DNA of 16,619 nt, taken from contig CALKVF010000063.1 in NCBI GenBank assembly GCA_937996535.1, positions 1 to 16,619 on the forward strand. The letters are read 5' to 3'. Numbering within the stretch: the stretch's first letter is position 1; every line of letters starts with the position of its first letter. The notes beneath the pieces were generated by a model, which did not search any database, had not been told where the DNA came from, and saw nothing but the letters and a program-made list of their open reading frames with translations. The position numbers and the translations under genes are program-made. This DNA is from an uncultured Novosphingobium sp. (GTDB taxonomy: Bacteria; Pseudomonadota; Alphaproteobacteria; Sphingomonadales; Sphingomonadaceae). Shown piece after piece: positions 1 through 6,365 of this stretch.

Positions 1-1
1 G

Positions 2-424
2 CCCAGCTTCATCGTCTCGGCGCTCAAGGATCCGATCGGCGCCAATCTTGACCGCGTGCAGGTGATCAAGGGCTGGGTCGACAAGGCCGGCAATGCCCAC
101 GAAAAGGTCTTCGACGTGGTCTGGAGCGACATGGCCAAGCGCAAGGTCGCGGGCGGCAAGGTTCCCGCCGTGGGCGACACGGTCGATCTGGCCAAGGCCA
201 GCTACACCAACAGCATCGGTGCGCCGGTGCTGGCAACGGTGTGGAGCGATCCGGAATTCAACCCCTCGCAGCGCGCGTTTTACTATGTCCGCGTGCTCGA
301 AATCCCGACCCCGAACTGGGTTGCCTATGATGCGGTCAAGTACCGCCTCAAGCTGGACAAGGCCATTCCGCTCAAGCAGCAGGAGCGCGCCTATACCTCG
401 GCGATCTGGTACACGCCCTCGTAA
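2..424 (+). CDS. DUF3604 family protein, C-terminal fragment (5' end outside window)
   Basis: The reading frame is open from the left edge and ends at TAA 422-424, giving 140 residues of the C-terminus. The block around RAFYYVRVLEIPTPNW, followed by an ending in SAIWYTP, is typical of the C-terminus of DUF3604 proteins, which are long (often 600 residues or more). An apparent GTG start at 56 is internal and not used, because the matching sequence continues upstream of it to the edge. The family has no settled biochemical role that I can assert; the catalytic part would lie outside the window. The next gene begins 27 nt downstream on the same strand, and a HupE-like gene follows, so the three probably form one transcription unit. 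The family call is fairly secure, the function unknown. Confidence 0.8.
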   Translation, partial: PSFIVSALKDPIGANLDRVQVIKGWVDKAGNAHEKVFDVVWSDMAKRKVAGGKVPAVGDTVDLAKASYTNSIGAPVLATVWSDPEFNPSQRAFYYVRVLEIPTPNWVAYDAVKYRLKLDKAIPLKQQERAYTSAIWYTPS

Positions 425-451
425 GTTGACGGCCTGAACGGGAGAACGGCA

Positions 452-1282
452 ATGGACTGGCGAAGCCGCGCAGCAGCCGTGCTGCGCGAACCCCTCGTGC
501 ACTTCATGATCGCGGGGGCGCTGGTCTTTGCCGTGATGTCGGGCCGCGCGCCCGACGTTGGCGAACGGCGGATCGTGGTCAACGAAGCGGTCGTCTCGCA
601 GCTGGTCGGTCGGTTCGTTGAAAGCTTCCACCGCGAGCCCGGTGCGAACGAGATCGACGGGCTGATCAACGACTACGTGCGCGAGCAGATCTATTACCGC
701 GAGGCGCTGCGGCTCGGACTCGACAAGGACGACGAGATCGTGATGCGCCGGATGCGCAACAAGATGATCGCGCTCGCCACCAGCGAAACCGAGGCCAAGA
801 GCCCCAGCGATGCCGAACTCCAGACCCTGCTGGACAAGGATCCGGGGCGCTATGCCAAGGAGCCGCAGATCAGCTTTACCCAGCTCTATCTGTGCGCGGA
901 CAGTCCGGCCGCCCGCAAGGCTGCCGAAGCCGCGCTGGGCGACCTCACCAATGGCGGCAATGGCGAGCGTTATGCCCAGCCGATGCCCCTCCCCGCCCAT
1001 TTCGAGCACGCGCCCGGAAGCGAGGTTGCCGCGCAGTTCGGGGAAGAATTCACCGCCGCCCTCGCCAAGCAGCCGCAAGGCAAGTGGGCGGTGCTGACTT
1101 CGGGCTTGGGGCTGCACCTTGTCCGGCTTGATGCACTGGCCGCATCCACGCCGCCGACGTTGGACCAGGCCCGCCAGCGCCTGACCAATGACTGGCACGA
1201 TCAAGCCATGCGCAAGGCCGAGGAAGACGCCTATCGCAAGGTGCTCAAGGGCTATGACGTGGTGATCGAGCAGCCCAAATGA
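452..1282 (+). CDS. Membrane-anchored parvulin-type (PpiC-like) peptidyl-prolyl isomerase
   Basis: A 276-aa protein with a short basic N-terminus, one hydrophobic segment at about residues 15-30, then a soluble, largely helical region, which predicts an inner-membrane anchor with a periplasmic domain. Residues ~40-130 resemble the SurA/PpiC-type N-terminal helical region (NEAVVSQLVGRF, then REQIYYREALRLGLDKDDEI). Residues ~130-230 resemble a parvulin domain ending in GLGLHLVRLDA, but this core is short and divergent, so isomerase activity is uncertain; a chaperone role is possible. The start is ATG 452, preceded by GGGAG at 440-444. Its TGA overlaps the ATG of the HupE-like gene (ATGA), so the two are translationally coupled. 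The context suggests it folds a secreted or membrane partner, such as the DUF3604 protein. This is inference. Confidence 0.75.
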   Translation: MDWRSRAAAVLREPLVHFMIAGALVFAVMSGRAPDVGERRIVVNEAVVSQLVGRFVESFHREPGANEIDGLINDYVREQIYYREALRLGLDKDDEIVMRRMRNKMIALATSETEAKSPSDAELQTLLDKDPGRYAKEPQISFTQLYLCADSPAARKAAEAALGDLTNGGNGERYAQPMPLPAHFEHAPGSEVAAQFGEEFTAALAKQPQGKWAVLTSGLGLHLVRLDALAASTPPTLDQARQRLTNDWHDQAMRKAEEDAYRKVLKGYDVVIEQPK

Positions 1283-2262
1283 GCCTGCGCGCGCTGGTCC
1301 TTGCCCTGCTTGCGCTGCTGTGCCTGCCCGCCAGCGCCCGGGCTGACGAACTGCGCCCCGGCTATCTCGAACTGACCCAGCGCGATGCGGTCCACTGGCA
1401 GGTCTTGTGGAAGGCCCCGATCCTCGGCGGTCTGGCCACGCGTTCGCGCCCGCAACTGCCGCCGTTCTGCACACTGAAGCAAGGCGAAACGCGGCTCGAT
1501 GGCGGATCGGTCATCACGGCAGCCGAGGCCGCCTGCACTCGCCCGCTCGATGGCCAGCAGGTCGGAATCACCGGGATGGAGGCGACCTTCACCGACGCGC
1601 TCCTGCGCGTGGCCCCGCTTGGCCGCCCGGTTCAGGCCGCCCGGCTGACCGCGGACCAGCCGCTGGTCACGGTTGCCGCCGTGCCCGATCGCTGGGAAGT
1701 CGCGCGCACCTACCTGTTGCTCGGCATCGAACACATTCTGACCGGCTATGACCATCTGCTGTTCGTGGTCGCGCTGGTCCTGCTGCTGCGCCGCCCCTGG
1801 GTGGTGGTGCGCGCGGCCACGGCCTTTACCCTTGCCCATTCGCTGACCCTTGCCGGGACCACGCTCGGGCTGATCGGCCTCGCCCAGGCGCCGGTCGAGG
1901 CGCTGATCGCACTGTCGATCATGTTCCTCGCGGTCGAGATCGTGAAACAGGAAGACGGCGCGCAGCGCCTGTCCGAGCGGGTGCCGTGGCTGGTCGCCTT
2001 CCTGTTCGGCCTGCTCCACGGCTTTGGCTTTGCTGGCGCGCTGCGCGAGATCGGCCTGCCTGAGACCGATATCCCGACCGCCCTGCTGACCTTCAACATC
2101 GGGGTCGAACTGGGGCAGTTGGTGATCATTGCCATCTGCCTTGCCGTTACCGCGCTGATCGCCCGCTGGCGTCCGCGCGCGCTGCGCCCTGCAATCCTGA
2201 CCGCAACCTATGCGATTGGGGCGGTCGCCAGCTTCTGGTTTATCGAACGCCTGCTCACGTAA
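1279..2262 (+). CDS. HupE/UreJ-like multipass membrane protein with N-terminal exported domain
   Basis: A 327-aa protein. Residues 1-22 form a clear signal peptide ending ASARA. Residues ~25-140 are a polar exported domain with two cysteines (C64, C86) that could form a disulfide. Residues ~143-325 hold about six membrane helices. The membrane part carries conserved-looking polar residues inside helices: GIEHILTGYDHLLF (149-162), FTLAHSLTL (183-191), FLAVE (216-220), LLHGFGFAG (245-253) and FNIGVELGQ (272-280). This pattern fits the HupE/UreJ_2 family. HupE and UreJ relatives are linked to nickel uptake, but this architecture with a large exported N-terminal domain occurs outside hydrogenase and urease loci, so the substrate is unknown. 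Metal transport is possible given the His/Glu/Asp residues. It overlaps the upstream foldase gene by 4 nt. Confidence 0.8.
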   Translation: MSLRALVLALLALLCLPASARADELRPGYLELTQRDAVHWQVLWKAPILGGLATRSRPQLPPFCTLKQGETRLDGGSVITAAEAACTRPLDGQQVGITGMEATFTDALLRVAPLGRPVQAARLTADQPLVTVAAVPDRWEVARTYLLLGIEHILTGYDHLLFVVALVLLLRRPWVVVRAATAFTLAHSLTLAGTTLGLIGLAQAPVEALIALSIMFLAVEIVKQEDGAQRLSERVPWLVAFLFGLLHGFGFAGALREIGLPETDIPTALLTFNIGVELGQLVIIAICLAVTALIARWRPRALRPAILTATYAIGAVASFWFIERLLT

Positions 2263-2338
2263 CGCCCTGCGCAAGCGCATGATGGACAAATCCCGCAGGT
2301 CGCCGCATGGCACCGGCACACATTTGAGGAGAGAGCCG

Positions 2339-3142
2339 ATGGATGCCCCCGTGCTGTACACTGTCGATGCGGACGGCATCGCGACGATCACGCTCAACCG
2401 CCCCGAACTGCGCAACCCGATCTCCGAAACCGAAGTGGTCGAAGGTCTGCTCGACGTGCTCGAAGCGATGGAAGCAGATCCCAAGGTGCGCGTCGCGATC
2501 CTGACCGGCGCGGGCAAGGCCTTCTCCTCGGGCGGCAATATCAACACGATGAAGCCGGGCGCCGGCCTCAATGCCGGGCTGCCGGCGCGCACCCGCGGCA
2601 ATTACAAGCGCGGGATCCAGCGCCTGCCGCTGGCCTTTGCCGCGCTCGAAGTGCCGGTGATCGCCGCCGTCAACGGCCCCGCTATCGGCGCGGGCCTCGA
2701 TCTGACCTGCATGTGCGATCTGCGCATCGCGAGCGAAAGCGCCAAATTTGCCGAAAGCTTCGTCAAGCTGGGGATTATCCCGGGCGATGGCGGCGCCTGG
2801 CTGCTGCAGCGCGTGGTCGGCTTTTCCAAGGCCGCCGAAATGTCGCTGACCGGCGATACCATCGACGCCGCCGAGGCGCTGGCCTGCGGCCTGGTATCCA
2901 AGGTCGTGCCCGATGCCGAGCTGATGGATGCCGCCCGCGCGCTGGCCGCCAAGATCGCCGCCAACCCTTCCTTCGCGGTGCGCATGGCCAAGCGCCTGCT
3001 GTGGGAAGGCCGCCGTGCGGATCTCGCCACCGTGCTCGAAATGTCGGCGGCGATGCAGGCCGTAGCCCATGCCACCGGCGATCACGAAGAAGCGGTCAAC
3101 GCTTTCCTCGAAAAGCGCAGCCCCCAGTTCAAGGGCGACTGA
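2339..3142 (+). CDS. Crotonase-fold enoyl-CoA hydratase/isomerase family protein
   Basis: A 267-aa protein of normal crotonase length. The start is ATG 2339, chosen because TTGAGGAGAGAG just upstream is a strong ribosome binding site; the open frame extends further 5' but without family similarity. The CoA/oxyanion-hole segments are visible: GAGKAFSSGGN (57-67) and NGPAIGAGLDLTCMCD (112-127), then FAESFVKLGIIPGDGG (137-152), and a typical tail DHEEAVNAFLEKRSPQFKG. The two catalytic glutamates of classical hydratases (rat Glu144 and Glu164) are not conserved: Asp121 and Phe141 sit there by ungapped comparison. D150 lies near where isomerase-type members carry an acid. It probably acts on an acyl-CoA, but the reaction may be isomerisation or hydrolysis instead of hydration. 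It lies 76 nt after the HupE-like gene and 57 nt before ribB. Confidence 0.87.
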   Translation: MDAPVLYTVDADGIATITLNRPELRNPISETEVVEGLLDVLEAMEADPKVRVAILTGAGKAFSSGGNINTMKPGAGLNAGLPARTRGNYKRGIQRLPLAFAALEVPVIAAVNGPAIGAGLDLTCMCDLRIASESAKFAESFVKLGIIPGDGGAWLLQRVVGFSKAAEMSLTGDTIDAAEALACGLVSKVVPDAELMDAARALAAKIAANPSFAVRMAKRLLWEGRRADLATVLEMSAAMQAVAHATGDHEEAVNAFLEKRSPQFKGD

Positions 3143-3157
3143 TCACATCGAAGTGAT
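3142..3157. promoter_or_regulatory. Palindromic element 1 upstream of ribB (candidate operator)
   Basis: ATCACATCGAAGTGAT is an imperfect inverted repeat (outer arms ATCAC/GTGAT) beginning at the last base of the crotonase gene's stop codon. It shares the core TTCGATGTGAT (here on the - strand) with the second palindrome 14 nt downstream. The binding protein is unknown; the HTH domain encoded by the next gene is a natural candidate. The repeat is directly visible; its role is inferred. Confidence 0.45.
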
Positions 3158-3164
3158 TGCGGGT

Positions 3165-3193
3165 TTGTGGATCACATTTCGATGTGATATGCG
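3165..3193 (+). promoter_or_regulatory. Possible promoter giving a leaderless or near-leaderless ribB transcript
   Basis: TTGTGG (3165-3170) could serve as a -35 element and TATGCG (3188-3193) as a weak -10, with a 17-nt spacer. A start site about 7 nt past the -10 would fall at the ribB ATG at 3200. There is no Shine-Dalgarno sequence in front of this ATG, which fits a leaderless message. The -10 matches the consensus poorly, so this is a weak prediction. The spacer is filled by palindrome 2. Confidence 0.3.
3171..3188. promoter_or_regulatory. Palindromic element 2 upstream of ribB (candidate operator)
   Basis: ATCACATTTCGATGTGAT has perfect 7-bp arms, ATCACAT and ATGTGAT, around the central TTCG. 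It ends 11 nt before the ribB start codon and would cover the spacer of the predicted promoter, a position suited to repression. The same half appears in element 1 and near 9546. No space is available in this 57-nt gap for an FMN riboswitch, which is over 100 nt. The repeat is certain, the operator function inferred. Confidence 0.55.
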
Positions 3194-3199
3194 GCCCGC

Positions 3200-4462
3200 A
3201 TGTCCACGAACATTATCGATCGCGTCCGCCGCCTCATTACCGATGGCGGCATGTCGCGTGCGGGCCTCGCACGCGCCGCCGGCCTCCACGCCAATACCCT
3301 CCGGGATTGCACCGAAGACGGCTGGAACCCCACCGCCGATACCCTGCGCAAGCTCGAAGCCTTCCTCTGGGATAGCGACGATGCCCCGGTGCTGGTCGGG
3401 ATCGAGGAGATCATCGAGGAAGCCCGCAATGGCCGAATGTTCATCCTGGTCGATGACGAAGACCGCGAAAACGAAGGCGACCTGGTCATCCCCGGCCAGA
3501 TGGCCACGCCCGATGCGATCAACTTCATGGCCACCCACGGCCGCGGCCTCGTCTGCCTGACGCTGACGCGCGAACGCACCGAGTTCCTCGGGCTGGACCT
3601 GATGAGCCGCAACAACGGCACCCGTCACGAAACCGCCTTCACCGTCTCGATCGAAGCACGCGAAGGCGTCACCACCGGGATTTCCGCCGGGGACCGCGCC
3701 CGCACCGTGGCCGTCGCGATCGACGCCACCAAGGGCCGTCAGGACATCGTAACCCCCGGGCACGTCTTCCCGCTGATCGCACGCGATGGCGGGGTGCTGG
3801 TCCGCGCCGGGCACACCGAAGCCTCGGTCGACATTTCGCGCCTTGCGGGCCTCAATCCCTCGGGCGTGATCTGCGAGATCATGAACGAGGACGGGACCAT
3901 GGCCCGGATGGACGATCTCGTTCCCTTCGCACGCCGCCACGGGCTCAAGATGGGGACCATCCGCGATCTCATCGAATACCGCCGCAAGCACGACCACCTC
4001 GTCGAAAAGATCGCCGAAGTGCCCTTCACCTCGGACTACGGCGGTGACTGGAAGCTGATCACCTTCCGCAACAAGGTCGATGGGACTGAGAGCTTCGTGC
4101 TGCAGAAGGGGGCGGTTGTCCCTGGCGAGGCCACCCTCGCCCGTGTTCACACGATCTCGATCCTTGATGACATGCTGGGCCAGCCCGGCCCGCGCAAGCG
4201 CACTCTGCAGCGCGCGATGGCAGAAATCGGCCGCCACGGCGCAGGCCTGATCGTGCTGCTGATCCAGCCGCGCGAAGGCCATTCGCCCGATGGCCAGCCG
4301 GCCGCCGACATGGACCTGCGCAGCTATGGCATCGGCGCGCAGATCCTCGCGGATCTGGGCGTTCACGATCTTATCCTGCTTTCCAATTCCCATCGCAATG
4401 TCGTCGCGATCGAAGGCTACGGCCTCAATATCGTCGGCGAACGTTCCATTCCCTCGGAGTAA
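3200..4462 (+). CDS. ribB: HTH-RibB-RibX fusion: 3,4-dihydroxy-2-butanone-4-phosphate synthase with N-terminal DNA-binding domain and degenerate GTP cyclohydrolase II domain
   Basis: A 420-aa protein with three parts. Residues ~4-57 look like a lambda-repressor-like helix-turn-helix (IIDRVRRLI, then SRAGLARAAGLHANTLRDC, then TADTLRKLEAFL). Residues ~65-265 are a complete RibB domain: DDEDRENEGD (85-94, metal/substrate acids), GHVFPL (187-192), GHTEA (204-208) and CEIMNEDGTMAR (225-236). It makes dihydroxybutanone phosphate from ribulose 5-phosphate for riboflavin synthesis. Residues ~275-420 resemble GTP cyclohydrolase II (DLRSYGIGAQIL 372-383), but by ungapped comparison the three zinc cysteines are replaced by S320, P331 and K333, and the C-terminus is short. 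RibA activity is therefore unlikely; this matches the RibBX variant known from proteobacteria. The N-terminal HTH is the unusual part. Codon bias is uniform from ATG 3200 onward, so the domain is truly coding. ribH follows after 3 nt. Confidence 0.9.
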   Translation: MSTNIIDRVRRLITDGGMSRAGLARAAGLHANTLRDCTEDGWNPTADTLRKLEAFLWDSDDAPVLVGIEEIIEEARNGRMFILVDDEDRENEGDLVIPGQMATPDAINFMATHGRGLVCLTLTRERTEFLGLDLMSRNNGTRHETAFTVSIEAREGVTTGISAGDRARTVAVAIDATKGRQDIVTPGHVFPLIARDGGVLVRAGHTEASVDISRLAGLNPSGVICEIMNEDGTMARMDDLVPFARRHGLKMGTIRDLIEYRRKHDHLVEKIAEVPFTSDYGGDWKLITFRNKVDGTESFVLQKGAVVPGEATLARVHTISILDDMLGQPGPRKRTLQRAMAEIGRHGAGLIVLLIQPREGHSPDGQPAADMDLRSYGIGAQILADLGVHDLILLSNSHRNVVAIEGYGLNIVGERSIPSE

Positions 4463-4465
4463 GTC

Positions 4466-4885
4466 ATGGCCCGTTTCCTCATCGTCGAAGCCCGCTTCTA
4501 CGACCACCTCAACGACATGCTGGTTGCCGGTGCCAAGGCCGCACTCAAGGCTGAAGGCCATGACGTTGAGGTGATCACCGTTCCCGGCGCGCTCGAAATC
4601 CCCGGCGCGATCGCCCTGGCCGATCAGGCGCAGCTCTATGATGGCTACGTCGGCATCGGCGTGGTGATCCGCGGCGAAACCTATCACTTCGAAATCGTCG
4701 CGGGTGAAAGCGCGCGCGGGATCATGGCCCTGACGATGGACGGCATCGCCATCGGCAACGGCGTGCTGACGGTCGAGAACGAAGACCAGGCCCTCGTTCG
4801 CGCCGATCCCAAGCAGAAGGACAAGGGCGGCGAAGCGGCCAAGGCGGCGATCGCCCTGCTCAAGCTGCGCGAGAAGTTCGCGTGA
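4466..4885 (+). CDS. ribH: 6,7-dimethyl-8-ribityllumazine synthase
   Basis: A 139-aa lumazine synthase, which joins dihydroxybutanone phosphate (the RibB product) with 5-amino-6-ribitylaminouracil, the penultimate step to riboflavin. Landmarks are PGALEIP (40-46), the loop RGETYHFEIV (69-78) with the catalytic histidine H74, and ENEDQALVRAD (104-114) with the phosphate-binding arginine R112. The protein is somewhat shorter than the ~155-residue enzymes of Escherichia coli and Bacillus, lacking part of the N-terminal extension. That extension helps icosahedral packing, so the oligomeric state may differ (inference). The start is ATG 4466 with CGGAG at 4455-4459, overlapping the end of ribB. 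It overlaps the aldo/keto reductase gene at GTGA, and so is coupled to both neighbours. No ribD, ribC/E or ribA is in the window. Confidence 0.95.
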   Translation: MARFLIVEARFYDHLNDMLVAGAKAALKAEGHDVEVITVPGALEIPGAIALADQAQLYDGYVGIGVVIRGETYHFEIVAGESARGIMALTMDGIAIGNGVLTVENEDQALVRADPKQKDKGGEAAKAAIALLKLREKFA

Positions 4886-5805
4886 GCGAGCATCCGGCCA
4901 TCGCCGGCATTCCGCTCGTGCTGGGCGGAAATGTCTTCGGCATGACAGCGAACGAGGATGCCAGCTTTGCCGTGCTCGAAGCGTTCTACGCCGCAGGTGG
5001 CCGGATGATCGACACTGCCGATGTCTATTCGGCATGGATCCCGGGACACAAGGGCGGCGAAAGCGAAACCGTGCTGGGCAAGTGGTTCGCCGCCAGCGGC
5101 AAGCGCGCGGAAATGCGCCTCCACACCAAGACCGGGATGCTCGGCGGGCAGGAGCTGTATGAACCGGCCCGGGTGCTGCAATCGCTCGACGCGTCGCTGG
5201 AGCGACTGCAGACTGACTATGTTGACCTCTACTATGCCCACCGCGATTACGAAGAGCTGCCGATCGGCGATATCGTGGCCGCGTTCGATGGTGCGGTAAA
5301 AACCGGCAAGGTCCGGGCGCTGGGCGCCTCGAACTTCAATGCCGCGCGGCTTGGTGCAGCCCTGACGGCTGCCGAGCAGCAAGGCGCCATGCCCTTTTCC
5401 GTGCTGCAGAACGAATACAACCTGATCGCGCGGCAGGCCTATGGCCCGGAACTGCAGCAGCTGTGCACCGCGCGCGGTATTCCGATGCTGCCGTTCTTCG
5501 GGCTCGCGTCTGGCTTCCTGACGGGGAAATATCGCACCGAGGCGGACCTTGGCAAATCGATGCGCGGCCAACGCATGGGCGATCTGCTCGTCTCGGGCGC
5601 ACCGATGCTGGCCGTGATGGACGAGGTCGTGCGCGAAACCGGTGCCACCCACGCCCAGGTCGCGCTGGCCTGGCTGCGCGTGCAGCCCGGTATTGGCGCC
5701 CCGATTGCCAGCGCCACGTCGGCCGAGCAGGTGAAGGAACTGTGCGCTGCGGCAACGCTGGAGCTTACCACCGAGCAGCTCGCCCGGCTCTCCGCCGCGC
5801 TCTAA
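4882..5805 (+). CDS. Aldo/keto reductase
   Basis: A 307-aa NADPH-type oxidoreductase of the (beta/alpha)8 AKR family. The catalytic tetrad is visible: D44 and Y49 in MIDTADVYS, K83 in HTKTGM and H120 in LYYAHRDYEE. SNFN (about residues 149-152) in the segment after strand 5 and a C-terminal LAWLRVQPGIGAPIASATSAEQ segment fit nucleotide binding. It reduces an aldehyde or ketone; the natural substrate cannot be read from sequence. The GTG start at 4882 overlaps the ribH stop (GTGA), so it is cotranslated with ribH. Either it is a general detoxifying enzyme carried along in the operon, or it acts on a carbonyl connected with flavin precursors such as the reactive dihydroxybutanone phosphate; the latter is speculation. 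The convergent DUF1254 gene ends 20 nt away, with no obvious terminator between. Confidence 0.9.
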   Translation: MSEHPAIAGIPLVLGGNVFGMTANEDASFAVLEAFYAAGGRMIDTADVYSAWIPGHKGGESETVLGKWFAASGKRAEMRLHTKTGMLGGQELYEPARVLQSLDASLERLQTDYVDLYYAHRDYEELPIGDIVAAFDGAVKTGKVRALGASNFNAARLGAALTAAEQQGAMPFSVLQNEYNLIARQAYGPELQQLCTARGIPMLPFFGLASGFLTGKYRTEADLGKSMRGQRMGDLLVSGAPMLAVMDEVVRETGATHAQVALAWLRVQPGIGAPIASATSAEQVKELCAAATLELTTEQLARLSAAL

Positions 5806-5825
5806 CCGTTCGCCCGGCCGCTGCG

Positions 5826-6365
5826 TCAGCCCGTGATGGGCTCGCAGCGGTCGGCGCGGCGGGCCTTGTCGGCGGCAGCGAACAATTCGGCGGACGGCGC
5901 CAGCCGGCGATCAAGCACGATCCCCCGCTCTGACGGCGAAATCACCACAGCGGCGCCCGGCGGCGTCGCCTGTCCGGCTCGGGCCAGCACGAACCGGATA
6001 CCCTGCGGGTGCTGGTTGCTGTCGAACACCGCGATGTTATCGGTCCGCGCATCGAACACCGACAACGAGACATAGCCATTGCCGGGCGACGGCGCGGCTT
6101 CGATCAGCAGCGGCCCCTTCGACAGGTCATAGACGCAGCTCGAATAGGCAAGATCCGGCGAAGGCCGCACCACCCAGCGCGATTTCTGGGTCGTGCGTGC
6201 GCCGAAATCGAAGGCGTTGATGATCTCCCCGCCGTGCGACATCCGCTTCATCGCGACCTGCATCAAGGCCCCCGGGGTCGCCAGCACGATCCCGACGTGG
6301 CCCACCGCGGCGGCTGCCACGAAGGCCAGCCCCAGCTTGAACGAACGCTTCAGGCCCTGGGTCAT
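5826..6365 (-). CDS. DUF1254 domain protein (stand-alone)
   Basis: A 179-aa protein. Residues ~9-30 are hydrophobic (signal anchor or uncleaved signal), placing the rest in the periplasm. The segment VVRPSPDLAYSSCVYDLSKG (65-84) followed by GYVSLSVFDARTDNIAVF (97-114) matches the DUF1254 core, which in most proteins is fused to DUF1214. Here DUF1214 is the separate gene immediately upstream. The start is ATG 6365, six nt after a perfect AGGAGG (- strand; plus positions 6372-6377); an upstream in-frame start at 6383 is rejected because it would bury this site. The ATG overlaps the DUF1214 stop. The two domains probably form a complex that replaces the fused protein. Function is unknown. Confidence 0.82.
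   Translation of the reverse strand: MTQGLKRSFKLGLAFVAAAAVGHVGIVLATPGALMQVAMKRMSHGGEIINAFDFGARTTQKSRWVVRPSPDLAYSSCVYDLSKGPLLIEAAPSPGNGYVSLSVFDARTDNIAVFDSNQHPQGIRFVLARAGQATPPGAAVVISPSERGIVLDRRLAPSAELFAAADKARRADRCEPITG

Noticed and set aside
2210..2338. N-terminal extension of the crotonase gene overlapping the HupE-like gene
   Set aside because: The strong TTGAGGAGAGAG site directly before ATG 2339 decides the start, and the extension lacks crotonase similarity.
3143..3199. FMN riboswitch upstream of ribB
   Set aside because: The gap is 57 nt, far too short, and contains none of the conserved riboswitch stems; it holds two protein-type palindromes.
1252..5652. Long open frames on the - strand opposite the HupE-like, crotonase, ribB, ribH and AKR genes
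   Set aside because: They mirror the high-GC third-position pattern of the + strand genes, have low-complexity Arg/Gly/Asp/Gln-rich products and show no family features.
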